From contig NZ_BOOP01000018.1 in assembly GCF_016863295.1 (NCBI RefSeq), positions 186,001 through 250,000 on the forward strand: 64,000 nucleotides of DNA, in the 5' to 3' direction. The translations under genes were made by a program, and so were the position numbers. Under the pieces are notes generated by a model, which was not told the origin of the DNA, made no database searches, and saw nothing but the letters and a program-made list of their open reading frames with translations. Every line of letters begins with the position of its first letter. The stretch's first letter is position 1. Shown here piece after piece: positions 17,248 to 25,588 of the stretch. Source of the stretch: Planotetraspora phitsanulokensis (lineage in GTDB: Bacteria > Actinomycetota > Actinomycetes > Streptosporangiales > Streptosporangiaceae).

Positions 17248-18735
17248 TCACACCTGACCGGTCAGCACCTCCGCGGCGGCCTGGCCGCACACCCGGGCCG
17301 AACCGTGGGTGGCGATGTGCACCGCACCGAGGTCCGTACGGCCGGGCAGGCCCATCTCCACGATCACGCCGTCCGGGCGCGCGGCGAGGACGCGTTCCAC
17401 GAAGTCCAGCTGCCAGAGGTGGCGGTGCGCGTCGCGCACGACGATGACCAGGGGCCGGTCGGTAGCCTCGCGGAGCACGCGGGCGGGGGCTCCGTCCATG
17501 GTCTCCGGCTCGCTCAGCCGGGTGACCGTGGTGCCGGGCAGCAGCTTGCTCAGCGGCTCGCCCGCCCCCCACGGCATGCCCTTGTCGATGGCCAGGTTGG
17601 TCTCGGGCGCCAGCTCGACCACGTGGGAGGCCACCTGCAGGGGCAGTACGGCGGGGCCTCCGGGCCTGCGGGTGACCCTGACGGCCCGCCGCGCCGCGGC
17701 GAGGCCGATCTCGTCGGGAAGCTCCGCCTCGGCCTCGGCGGCGTGCCACGAGGCGAGCTTGCGCACCCGCGCCGCCGCGTCGGCCAGCCGCTCTTCGGGC
17801 ATGGCGCCCTCCACGACGGCGTCCGCGATGGCGTCGCGGATGAGCTCGACCGTGGCCTCGTCGGAGTTCTCCCCGCCCACGCAGATGGAGTCCGCTCCCG
17901 CGGCGATGGCGAGCGCGCTCGCGCCGCCCAGCCCGTAGCGCCCGGCCACCGCGGCCATCTCGATGCCGTCGGTGACGATCAGACCTTCGAAGCCGAGCCG
18001 GTTCCTGAGGAGGCCGGTGAGGATCTTCGGGCTGAGGGTGGCGGGGAGCTCCTCGTCGTACGCGGTCACGAGCAGGTGGCCCGTCATGACCGAGCGGACG
18101 CCCTCCTCGATCGCGGCGCGAAAGGGCCACAACTCCACCTCGTCCAGTTCCTCCGCCGAGGCGGTGACGCGGGGGATGCTGTGGTGCGAGTCGACCGACG
18201 TGTCGCCGTGGCCGGGGAAGTGCTTGGCGCAGGCGGCCACTCCGGCGGACTGCAGGCCGCGGATCCAGGCCGCGGTGTGCCTGGCGACCAGTGCGGGGTC
18301 GGCGCCGAACGACCGGAGGCCGATCACCGGGTTGTCGGGGTTGGAGTTGACGTCGGCCGCCGGCGCGAAGTCGATGTTCACCCCCGCCGCGCGCAGGTCG
18401 CGCCCGACGTCGCGGGCGACCTGCTCGGTCAGGGCCACGTCGTCGACCACGCCCAGCGCGTAGTTCCCCGGGCGGGAGCTGCCGGTGCGGGCCTCCAGGC
18501 GGGTGACCTCGCCGGCCTCCTCGTCGATCCCGATGAGGATCTCGTCGTTCTCCGCGCGCAGGGCCGAGGTGAGGTCGGCGAGTTGCGCGGGGGTGTCGAC
18601 GTTCCGGGAGAAGAGCACGACTCCGGCGAGTCCGTCGGCGAGCCGCCGGCGCACCCAGTCGGGGGCCGCGGTTCCCACGAAGCCGGGGAGGAGGACCGTT
18701 TCGGCCAGACGGAGAAGGTCCGGGCTTCGTCTCAT
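17248..18735 (-). CDS. Glycoside hydrolase family 3, NagZ-like beta-N-acetylhexosaminidase
   Basis: Predicted to remove terminal GlcNAc from muropeptides or chito-oligosaccharides. The GH3 N-terminal domain carries KHFPGHGDT (171-179) followed by D182-S-H184, the Asp-His acid/base dyad found in NagZ-type enzymes, and the nucleophile Asp256 in IVTDGIEM. An extra domain of about 150 residues follows. There is no signal peptide, so the enzyme should be cytoplasmic. A 9-1-9 palindrome lies 41 bases upstream. The das locus 3.5 kb away offers a matching import route. Confidence 0.9.
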   Translation of the reverse strand: MRRSPDLLRLAETVLLPGFVGTAAPDWVRRRLADGLAGVVLFSRNVDTPAQLADLTSALRAENDEILIGIDEEAGEVTRLEARTGSSRPGNYALGVVDDVALTEQVARDVGRDLRAAGVNIDFAPAADVNSNPDNPVIGLRSFGADPALVARHTAAWIRGLQSAGVAACAKHFPGHGDTSVDSHHSIPRVTASAEELDEVELWPFRAAIEEGVRSVMTGHLLVTAYDEELPATLSPKILTGLLRNRLGFEGLIVTDGIEMAAVAGRYGLGGASALAIAAGADSICVGGENSDEATVELIRDAIADAVVEGAMPEERLADAAARVRKLASWHAAEAEAELPDEIGLAAARRAVRVTRRPGGPAVLPLQVASHVVELAPETNLAIDKGMPWGAGEPLSKLLPGTTVTRLSEPETMDGAPARVLREATDRPLVIVVRDAHRHLWQLDFVERVLAARPDGVIVEMGLPGRTDLGAVHIATHGSARVCGQAAAEVLTGQV

Positions 18736-18775
18736 ACTGTGCCCACTGGGCAGCGCTCTGGCATGCGAGAAATCT

Positions 18776-18794
18776 AATAGGAAACTTTCCTATT
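18776..18794. promoter_or_regulatory. Perfect 9-1-9 palindrome upstream of GH3 gene
   Basis: AATAGGAAACTTTCCTATT is fully symmetric around its central base and lies 41 bases before the GH3 start codon, overlapping the likely promoter. Dyads of the GGAAA-N-TTTCC kind are seen upstream of amino-sugar genes in actinobacteria, where ROK or RpiR regulators act; assignment to either family here is inference. Confidence 0.75.
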
Positions 18795-19208
18795 CGCCAG
18801 TCTATTGACCTCGGATTTTACAGATCGACACGCGACAGCTTGCTCCGCCTTGGGAGGAAGGTCTGTGATCGTCGACACCGAGGCCGTCCCCCGGCCCGGG
18901 AGGCCCGGCCGCACGATGGCCCATTCCGGACCGGGCCCGCGCCCGCCGCGCCGGGCGCCCCCCGATCGTCCGGCGGGTGGCCCGAGGAGGCCCGGCGCCC
19001 GCCATGACCGCCGGTAGGCCGCGAGCCCGGCGCGCACCTTGACCGCCGTCCATCGGCCGTCCTGCGGGCCGCCCGGGGAGACCTCCGGGCGACGGCCCGG
19101 TGATGTCGCGTGTACGCTGTGGGCCCGCCATACCGGCCGCCTACCAGGGATGGAATGCCGAAGTCGTCCGTGATCGCACGGTTATGTCCTTAAGGAAAGG
19201 TCAGGGCG
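18795..19208. other. Intergenic region between GH3 and KstR2-like genes
   Basis: Roughly 410 bases of extremely GC-rich sequence separate the palindrome of the GH3 gene from the operator of the TetR gene. Open frames here read as Gly/Arg/Pro low-complexity on either strand and have no ribosome-binding site. I see no RNA gene. Confidence 0.5.
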
Positions 19209-19230
19209 TTCAAGCAAGAGCTTGCTTGAA
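19209..19230. promoter_or_regulatory. KstR2-type operator
   Basis: A perfect 10-2-10 inverted repeat whose core AGCAAGAGCTTGCT fits the published KstR2 consensus AnCAAGnnCTTGnT at every fixed base. It ends eight bases before the ATG of the KstR2-like regulator, so autorepression is the obvious reading. Confidence 0.85.
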
Positions 19231-19238
19231 GGCTCATA

Positions 19239-19922
19239 ATGGTCGGCGTGAACCAGCGTAAGAACTCCGGCGCCACCGCCGCTCCCGTACGAGCGAAGCG
19301 GGCCGGCGCGACCGGCCCGGCGTCGGAGCGGCGCGACCATCTCGTGAAGCTCGCCGCCGAACTCTTCGCCCGCAAGGGCTTCCAGGCCACCACGGTCCGC
19401 GAGATCGCCGACGAGGCGGGCATCCTCTCCGGGAGCCTCTACCACCACTTCGACTCCAAGGAGACGATCGTCGACGAGGTGCTCCGCACCTTCCTCGAGG
19501 ATCTGATCGCGCGCTACCGCGCCGCGCTGGCCGACGCCGCGGACGCGCGGGCGGCCCTGTCCCAGCTGGTCTCCATCGGGTTCCACACACTCGAACCGCA
19601 CCGCGCGGCCATCACCGTCATGCAGAACGACTGGAACTACCTCCGTTCGCTGCCCGGCGACCGCTTCGACTACCTGGTCCGGGCCGAGGACGAGGTCGAG
19701 CGCATGTGGATGGAGCAGATCAGGCGCGGCCAGGCGAGCGGCCAGTTCCGCGCCGACGTCGACCCCAAGCTCACCTACCGCATGATCCGCGACGGGATCT
19801 GGGTGGCGGTCCGGTGGTTCCGCCCCGGCGGACGGCTCGACACCGACGCCCTCGCCGACCACTACATCAGGGTGCTGTTCGACGGACTCGCCACCGGGGA
19901 CCGGACGACGCAACCGGCATGA
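19239..19922 (+). CDS. kstR2: TetR-family regulator, KstR2-like
   Basis: A 227-residue TetR protein. After a basic 28-residue extension comes the HTH (RRDHLVKLAAELFARKGFQATTVREIADEAGILSGSLYHHFDSKE) followed by TIVDEVLRTFLEDLIARYRA, which resembles KstR2, the repressor of the late steroid-ring catabolism genes that senses HIP-CoA. The operator just upstream fits the KstR2 motif, which strongly supports the call. GAAGG precedes the ATG. Its stop overlaps the next start (ATGA). No steroid C/D-ring genes are adjacent, so this would be a stand-alone copy. Confidence 0.85.
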   Translation: MVGVNQRKNSGATAAPVRAKRAGATGPASERRDHLVKLAAELFARKGFQATTVREIADEAGILSGSLYHHFDSKETIVDEVLRTFLEDLIARYRAALADAADARAALSQLVSIGFHTLEPHRAAITVMQNDWNYLRSLPGDRFDYLVRAEDEVERMWMEQIRRGQASGQFRADVDPKLTYRMIRDGIWVAVRWFRPGGRLDTDALADHYIRVLFDGLATGDRTTQPA

Positions 19923-20620
19923 CAGACGCAGCCGGCATGACACTCGTCGAGAAGGTGCGGGCCGCGCTCGCCGAGGTCGCCGATCCCTCGCGTGCCCCCG
20001 CCATGCAGGCGTACATGAAATCGGCGATGCCGTTCCTCGGGGTGACGGCCGTCCCCCGGCGTGCCGCCCTGCGGCGGGTCTTCGCCGAGCACCGGCTGGA
20101 GTCGGCCCCCGAGTGGCGCAGGACCGTGCTCGCACTGTGGCGGGAGGCCGAGTTCCGCGAGGAGCGGTACGCCGCGATCGAACTGTCCGGCTTTCGCTAC
20201 TACAAGCCCTGGCAGACCCTCTACACGCTGCCCATGTACGAGGAGATGATCGTCACCGGAGCCTGGTGGGACTTCGTGGACGAACTCGCCGTCCACAGGA
20301 TCGGGCCGCTGCTGCGGCTGTTCCCCGAGACGATGCGCCCGCTGATGCTGGAATGGGCCCACAAGCCGGACCGGTGGAAGCGACGCACGGCGATCATCTG
20401 CCAGAACTCGTTCAAGGCCGGCACCGACCTCGGACTCCTGTACGCCTGCATCGAGCCGAGCCTGCCGGACATCGACTTCTTCACCCGCAAGGCCATCGGC
20501 TGGGCCCTGCGCGAGTACGCCAAGACCGACCCGGCCGAGATCGTCCGCTACGTCGGCCACCAGGGCATCTCCGGGCTGTCGCGGCGCGAGGCCCTGCGCA
20601 ACGTCCCCAGCCAGGGCTGA
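19919..20620 (+). CDS. DNA alkylation repair (AlkD/AlkC-like HEAT-repeat) protein
   Basis: A 233-residue all-helical protein of the DNA alkylation repair family, glycosylases that excise bulky or positively charged alkylated bases. Characteristic stretches are MKSAMPFLGVTAVPRRAALRRVF, YKPWQTLYTLPMYEEMIVTGAWWDFVDELA and FFTRKAIGWALREYAKTDP; the Trp/Asp pair in GAWWDFVD matches AlkD active-site positions. The ATG overlaps the kstR2 stop by four bases, although ATG 19937 is also possible. The link to a steroid regulator may simply be co-transcription. Confidence 0.88.
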   Translation: MTDAAGMTLVEKVRAALAEVADPSRAPAMQAYMKSAMPFLGVTAVPRRAALRRVFAEHRLESAPEWRRTVLALWREAEFREERYAAIELSGFRYYKPWQTLYTLPMYEEMIVTGAWWDFVDELAVHRIGPLLRLFPETMRPLMLEWAHKPDRWKRRTAIICQNSFKAGTDLGLLYACIEPSLPDIDFFTRKAIGWALREYAKTDPAEIVRYVGHQGISGLSRREALRNVPSQG

Positions 20621-20672
20621 GCCCGCTGGGTTGCCGCGCAGGAACCCGGGGCCGGCGGCCTCGCGCCGCCGA

Positions 20673-20703
20673 CGGCTCGCGCGCCCCGAATACGCGCGAG
20701 CCG
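20673..20703. terminator. Bidirectional hairpin between convergent genes
   Basis: CGGCTCGCGCG at 20673-20683 pairs perfectly with 20693-20703 across a 9-base loop. It lies between the convergent DNA-repair gene and the GH16 gene and could serve both. Confidence 0.7.
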
Positions 20704-20719
20704 AGCCACTCAGCGCCGG

Positions 20720-22135
20720 TCAGGCGGCAGGAACCGTGTCGACCCACGTGGTCGACGCCGTACGGTAGCCGTTGACCCGGTTGACCACGTCACCGGGCGC
20801 GACGACCTCGTTCTTCGCGTGGTAGAACCAGTCGACCTGCTGGACGTACGTGCGCGGGGTCGAACTGCCGATCTGGCCGCCGCTGATGAACCACAGGTTG
20901 AAGTTCACCGACTGCACGGTCTCGGGGTAGTAGACGCCGCCGTGCTCCGCGAAGAGCGCGCCGTCGATGTAGTACCTGATCGTGCCGCCGGAGACCTGCA
21001 GGACCAGGTCGTGCCAGCCGTCGTAGCTCTGCCGTACCTCGTTGTGGACGTTGACGGCCAGCCAGGGCTCGTTCTGGTAGGTCTCCCACGACGTGGCGTA
21101 CATGATGCTGGAAGGCTCGCCCCAGCCTCCGTTGGGCAGGTACTCGAAGTCCTGCTCGCTGTAGTCGGGGTCGAGGTCGCGGTTGAGCGGCGTGATCGTG
21201 AAGAAGGTCTCCACGATGGCGTCGCCGTCCGGGCCGCTGACGGGCGCGTCGGAGAACTTCACCCGGGCGGCGTAGGTGCCCTCGAGGAACTTGCGCTGGT
21301 TCAGCACCTCCGACTGCTGGGTGCCCGAACCGGTGCCGTCGGTGACCGACTTGAGCTGCAGCGCCTTGTTGGAACCCGAGACGACCGGGAAGGAGATGTT
21401 CTCCTTGGGCCAGGAGGCGCCGGGGATGCCGGGACCACCCTGGTTGGTGCGGATCGTCCAGTTGTGCGCGTTGATCCGCGTGTCGTTGGCGTCGGTGTAG
21501 GAGAAGTCGTCGAACACGACTCCCGCGTTGCCGCCGGTGGGCGGCGGGCTGGGCGACGTGGGAGGCGTGGGGGTCGGCGTCGCCGTCGGATCGCCGCCCG
21601 CGGGGGCGTCGCCCCAGACGAGCGTGCCGTTCTGGTAGGCGGTCACCTTCGCCCAGTCCCCGTAGGTGGTCCTGGAGGCGCCGAAGGAGTAGTCGTCGCT
21701 CTGCGTGATCCGCTGCCAGTCTGTGCGGTAGAACCGCAGCTGCAGGTCGCTCGTCTGGGCGCCCGGAGCGAGCGTGCCCGAGGTGAAGCCCACCTCCAGG
21801 TAGCGGTCGGCGGTCGCCGTCCCGGGTGAGATCGTGCCGAACGTGCCGGTCACGGTCGAGCAGGAGACGACCGCCCACGAGCAGGCGAAGCGGTACTGCT
21901 GCGTCGGCGAATCGGCCTTGAAGTAGTACCGGATCTTCACCGAGCTCAGCGGCACGGAGGTGGTGCCGCTGTTGACGACGTTGAACCACGGTTCGACCTG
22001 GTCGGCCGTGGCCCCGGAGGCGCTCGTCTTGTACTGGACGCGGAGTGAGGTCGCGGCGTCGGCCGGGAGGGCGGACACGCCGATGAGGGCGAGGGCGGAC
22101 ACGAGTCCGCCGGCTAACCACTTCTTGCTGGACAC
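20720..22135 (-). CDS. Secreted CBM3-GH16 glycoside hydrolase
   Basis: A 471-residue exported enzyme. Residues 1-27 are a signal peptide (ALPADAA cleavage region). Residues about 30-175 are a family 3 carbohydrate-binding module (LRVQYKTSASGATADQVEPW, KIRYYF, DWAKVTAYQNGTLVWG). A Pro/Thr linker follows (about 180-205), then a GH16-type jelly-roll domain with the catalytic ExDxE motif in SEQDFEY near residue 330. GH16 enzymes cut beta-glucans, agarose and related polymers; the CBM3 suggests crystalline cellulose or chitin in the target. It is the last gene downstream of the das-type cluster, 87 bases after the GH20 gene. Confidence 0.88.
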   Translation of the reverse strand: MSSKKWLAGGLVSALALIGVSALPADAATSLRVQYKTSASGATADQVEPWFNVVNSGTTSVPLSSVKIRYYFKADSPTQQYRFACSWAVVSCSTVTGTFGTISPGTATADRYLEVGFTSGTLAPGAQTSDLQLRFYRTDWQRITQSDDYSFGASRTTYGDWAKVTAYQNGTLVWGDAPAGGDPTATPTPTPPTSPSPPPTGGNAGVVFDDFSYTDANDTRINAHNWTIRTNQGGPGIPGASWPKENISFPVVSGSNKALQLKSVTDGTGSGTQQSEVLNQRKFLEGTYAARVKFSDAPVSGPDGDAIVETFFTITPLNRDLDPDYSEQDFEYLPNGGWGEPSSIMYATSWETYQNEPWLAVNVHNEVRQSYDGWHDLVLQVSGGTIRYYIDGALFAEHGGVYYPETVQSVNFNLWFISGGQIGSSTPRTYVQQVDWFYHAKNEVVAPGDVVNRVNGYRTASTTWVDTVPAA

Positions 22136-22222
22136 TTTCGTCCTTTCCTTGGGTGCGGTCCCCCGTGGTCTGCGGTCCCCCCGCGCTCTCCCCCGTCTCT
22201 TGGTCGTCCGTGGCCGCGTGGT

Positions 22223-23509
22223 CTACGGGATGAGCGGCCCGACCCGGACCCCCTGGGCCTCCAGCCGGGCCAGGTGCGGGTGCAGCCGCCGGAGGAAGTC
22301 GGAGTAGTCGCCCGCGGATCCCCACGCGACCTCGGCGAACGCGCAGAGCCGGGGAAAGGCCTGGCGCTCGACGTCGGAGGGCGTGGGCATGTACTCGGTC
22401 CACAGTTGGGCCTGGACGCCGAGGATCCGCCCGCCCGCGCGCTCGGGGGCGGGCGGCGGGTCGAAGTGGTAGGCCTCGGAGAGCGAGAGCACCCGGTCGG
22501 GCGCGAACGGCCCCGGCTCGAGGACGGGCGGATAGTCGAGATAGGTGCGCAGGTGGGGGGCGAGGACGACGTCCCGGCCCTCCAGCGTCGCCTGCGGGCC
22601 GCTCTCCTCGTCGAGCCAGGTCATCGTGGTCGCCCCAGGCGGGCCGTCCGCCTTCTCGTACCAGTAGACGAGCTTCCTGCCGTGGGCGGCGAGGTGCTCG
22701 GCCATGCGCGCGGTGATCCAGGCCCGCGCCGCGTGCGCGCCCGGCAGACCGAGCTCGCGGATGCGTTCCTGGGCCCGCGGCGTGCGCTCCCACTCGCCGT
22801 TCAGGCACTCGTCCCCGCCGACGTGCACGTACTCGTCGGGGAACAGCTCGACGACCTCGTCCAGCACCTCGTGGAAGAAGGCGATCGTCGACTCCTCCAG
22901 GTTGAGGGTGTGCTCGCTGATCCCCCACCGGTCCCAGACGCCGAGCCGTCTGCCCGGGTCGTTGCCCAGATGCGGGTAGGCGGCGAGCGCGGCCTGGACG
23001 TGCCCGGGCAGCCCGATCTCCGGGACGACCCGGACGAACCTGTCGGCCGCGTACGACACGATCTCGTGGACGTCGTCGTGGGTGTAGTGGTCTCCGCTGA
23101 CCTCGGTGAGCCGGGGATGACGCTTGATCTCCAGACGCCAGCCCTGGTCGTCGGTCAGATGCAGGTGCAGCACGTTCAGCTTGAGCTCGGCGATCAGATC
23201 GATCAGCCGCAGCACGAACTCCTTGGGCATAAAGTGCCGGGCGACGTCGAGCATCACGCCGCGCCACCCGAAGCGCGGGCCGTCCTCGATCGTCCCGTAC
23301 GGCACGGCCGGGCCGAGTTGCCGCAGGGTCTGCCGTCCGTAGAACTCGCCGGCGGGCCCACCGGCGGTCAGCTCGATCACGCCGTCGGAGACGCTGAGGC
23401 GGTACCCCTCCGGTCCCAGGCCGCGTTCATGCGACAGCCGTACGGCGTTGCCCGTGTACGCGACGAAGCCCCCGAGGACGGCCAGTTCCCTTGGCCGCGG
23501 AATGATCAC
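22223..23509 (-). CDS. dasD: GH20 beta-N-acetylhexosaminidase, dasD-like
   Basis: Hydrolyses terminal GlcNAc from chitobiose and similar oligomers. The 428-residue protein holds a short GH20b domain and the catalytic barrel, with the substrate-assisted pair Asp233-Glu234 in HVGGDECLNGEW and barrel strands LNVLHLHLTDDQGWRLEI and VVPEIGLPGH. There is no signal peptide, so it is cytoplasmic, like Streptomyces DasD. GTG 23507-23509 is preferred because GGAGG lies upstream, though ten bases away. It follows the permease gene by 73 bases and probably belongs to the same operon. Confidence 0.9.
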   Translation of the reverse strand: MIIPRPRELAVLGGFVAYTGNAVRLSHERGLGPEGYRLSVSDGVIELTAGGPAGEFYGRQTLRQLGPAVPYGTIEDGPRFGWRGVMLDVARHFMPKEFVLRLIDLIAELKLNVLHLHLTDDQGWRLEIKRHPRLTEVSGDHYTHDDVHEIVSYAADRFVRVVPEIGLPGHVQAALAAYPHLGNDPGRRLGVWDRWGISEHTLNLEESTIAFFHEVLDEVVELFPDEYVHVGGDECLNGEWERTPRAQERIRELGLPGAHAARAWITARMAEHLAAHGRKLVYWYEKADGPPGATTMTWLDEESGPQATLEGRDVVLAPHLRTYLDYPPVLEPGPFAPDRVLSLSEAYHFDPPPAPERAGGRILGVQAQLWTEYMPTPSDVERQAFPRLCAFAEVAWGSAGDYSDFLRRLHPHLARLEAQGVRVGPLIP

Positions 23510-23582
23510 GTTGAGAATCCCTCCAGGCAGGATTGACGGCGGCCCGGCGGTGGGCCGCACGATGACACACGAGCTGTTCAGC

Positions 23583-24407
23583 TCAGCCCTTGACGGCGCC
23601 GGCGATGAATCCGGTGGTCACACGGCGCTGCAGGACCAGGAAGATGAGCAGGACCGGCACCATGAACAGGGAGGCGGCGGCCATCGTCGCGCCCCAGTCG
23701 GTGCCGAAGACGTTGCCGAACGAGGAGAGCCAGACGGGCAGCGTCCGGTCGTCCTGGTTCTTGATGATGAGGGCGTTGGCGAAGGCGAACTCGTTCCACG
23801 CGGTGATGAACCCGAACAACGAGGTCGACATCAGGCCGGGCGCCAGCAGCGGGAGCACGACCCGGCGGAAGGCCACCGCCCTGCTCGCGCCGTCCATCTG
23901 GGCGGCCTCCTCCAGCTCCGCGGGGATCGCCGCGAGGAAGCCCCGCAGCGTGACGATGGTGAACGGCAGCGTGACGATGAAGTAGACGAGCGTGAGCATC
24001 GACAGCTTGTCGAGCATCCCCGTGTCGCGGGCGATGATGAACATCGGGATCAGCAGCGCCTCCCACGGCGCCATCTGCGCGATGAAGACCATCAGGATGA
24101 AGGCCTTGCGCCCGCGCCAGCGCATGCGGGCCACCGCGAAGGCGGCGAGCAGGGCCACGACCAGGGCCAGCAGCACGGCGGTGACGGAGACGAGCAGGCT
24201 GTTGCGCCAGAACAGCAGGAAGCCGTCGGCGCCGACCGCGGTCCTGAAGTGGTCGAGCGTGGGGTGCAGGGGCAGGAACTGCGGGGTGTCGGCATGGATG
24301 TCCCTGGTCGGCTTGAACGCGGTGACCGCCATCCAGTAGACGGGGAAGACCGACACGACGAGCACGCCGAGGGCCGCGAGGTTGAGGGGCAGCCGGCGGA
24401 GCTTCAC
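23583..24407 (-). CDS. dasC: ABC sugar transporter permease, dasC-like
   Basis: A 274-residue inner permease of the carbohydrate-uptake-1 family. The first membrane segment is at residues 8-28, and the EAA loop that contacts the ATPase is EEAAQMDGASRAVAFRRVVLPLLAPG. Last segments end at IFLVLQRRVTTGFIAGAVKG, the usual MalG-type C-terminus. The GTG start overlaps the upstream permease stop by four bases. No ATPase gene is in the cluster; in Streptomyces the Das system borrows the shared MsiK ATPase, and the same is expected here. Confidence 0.9.
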   Translation of the reverse strand: MKLRRLPLNLAALGVLVVSVFPVYWMAVTAFKPTRDIHADTPQFLPLHPTLDHFRTAVGADGFLLFWRNSLLVSVTAVLLALVVALLAAFAVARMRWRGRKAFILMVFIAQMAPWEALLIPMFIIARDTGMLDKLSMLTLVYFIVTLPFTIVTLRGFLAAIPAELEEAAQMDGASRAVAFRRVVLPLLAPGLMSTSLFGFITAWNEFAFANALIIKNQDDRTLPVWLSSFGNVFGTDWGATMAAASLFMVPVLLIFLVLQRRVTTGFIAGAVKG

Positions 24408-25510
24408 AGGCCTTCTCCTTCGTGCTTGTACATGCGCCTCAGGTGCGCCACGAGGACGACGAGCAGGATGAGCACGGTGAGCGTGGAGATCGCCGAGCCG
24501 AGGTCGTACTTGTGGAGCGACTGGGCGACCTGGAACGCGTACACCGGCAGGGTCGTGGTGGCGTCGTCGGGACCGCCCTGGGTGATCGCCCAGATCTGGG
24601 CGAAGCACTTGAACACCCAGATCACCTCGAGCGAGGTGATCAGCCCGAACAGCGGCCGCAACATCGGGAAGGTGACGTCGCGGAAGATCTGCCAGGCGCC
24701 CGCGCCGTCGATCCGCGCCGACTCGTACAGCTCGGCCGGGATCGTGGTCAGCCCCGCGTAGAGGGTGAGCGCCGCGAAGGGGACCGACTGCCACACGACG
24801 AGCAGCACCATGATGGCGAAGGTCGCCTGGCCGTTCGCGAACCAGCTGAACCCGTCGAAGGAGTCGAAGCCGAGGGAGACGAGCGCCCAGTTGACGACCC
24901 CGAGCCTGGACTGGAACAGCCACTGGAAGACGGTGGTCGCGGCCAGGACCGGAGTGGCCCAGGTGAGGACCAGGCCGCTCATCACCGCCAGCCGCATCCG
25001 GCGGCCGAGCCGGGCGATCATCAGCGCCGTGAACGTGGAGATCACCATGATGAGGACGACGTTGACCGCGGTCCACACGAGTGTGCGGCGGACCACCGTC
25101 CAGAACTCGGCGCTCCCGAGCACGTCCTGGTAGTTCTCCAGACCGACGAAGGCCGCCCCGCCACGGATCAGCTCGCCGGTCCGGAAGTGCTGGAAGGAGA
25201 TCACCACGCTGCGCAGCAGCGGATAGAAGAGCAGATACGCCGTGCCTGCCACGGTGGGCAGGACCAGGAGGTACGGCCAGGCCGCGGCGATCGTGCGTGC
25301 GGCGCCCCGGCCCGAGTCCCTGCGCCGGGGGTGCACGCCGGAGGGCCGGGCCGCCGGAGACCGGCGGCGACCGCCGGTGCCGTCCGGCCCGGGACGTGAC
25401 GGCTCTCCGGCGCCGAGCCGGCGCCGCCCCGGAGGTACGGAGATCCCGGCGGGCGCGAGATCGCCGGGGGTTTGCTGAGCCTCGGAGGCCACGACTTTCC
25501 TCTCAGACAC
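24404..25510 (-). CDS. dasB: ABC sugar transporter permease, dasB-like
   Basis: A MalF-type permease of 368 residues. After an unusual basic, Pro/Gly/Arg-rich cytoplasmic extension of about 70 residues come six predicted membrane segments, from AAWPYLLVLPTVAGTAYLLFY onward. The EAA loop reads YESARIDGAGAWQIFRDVTFPMLRP. It pairs with the downstream permease to form the channel. GTG at 25510 or the GTG at 25492 could be the start; the second has a better-placed AGAGGAAA. Confidence 0.9.
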   Translation of the reverse strand: MSERKVVASEAQQTPGDLAPAGISVPPGRRRLGAGEPSRPGPDGTGGRRRSPAARPSGVHPRRRDSGRGAARTIAAAWPYLLVLPTVAGTAYLLFYPLLRSVVISFQHFRTGELIRGGAAFVGLENYQDVLGSAEFWTVVRRTLVWTAVNVVLIMVISTFTALMIARLGRRMRLAVMSGLVLTWATPVLAATTVFQWLFQSRLGVVNWALVSLGFDSFDGFSWFANGQATFAIMVLLVVWQSVPFAALTLYAGLTTIPAELYESARIDGAGAWQIFRDVTFPMLRPLFGLITSLEVIWVFKCFAQIWAITQGGPDDATTTLPVYAFQVAQSLHKYDLGSAISTLTVLILLVVLVAHLRRMYKHEGEGL

Positions 25511-25588
25511 GGGCCTGCCCGTTCCGCCCCCGGGAAGGGAGGAGAGGGGGCGGAACGGAACAGGCTGCTCTCTCAGGACACCCGGCTC

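Noticed and set aside
16615-18777. 720-residue plus-strand frame opposite ATP-grasp and GH3 genes
   Set aside because: Low-complexity shadow of two real genes with catalytic motifs.
18802-19131. Possible 109-residue gene in the gap before kstR2
   Set aside because: Gly/Arg/Pro low-complexity with no ribosome site and no ordered segment.
20790-23267. 825-residue minus-strand frame over GH16 and GH20
   Set aside because: Same strand but wrong frame; both real genes have recognisable domains, signals and ribosome sites.
23448-24761. 437-residue Glu/His/Arg-rich frame opposite the permease genes
   Set aside because: Antisense shadow of membrane proteins; hydrophobic codons read as charged residues on the other strand.
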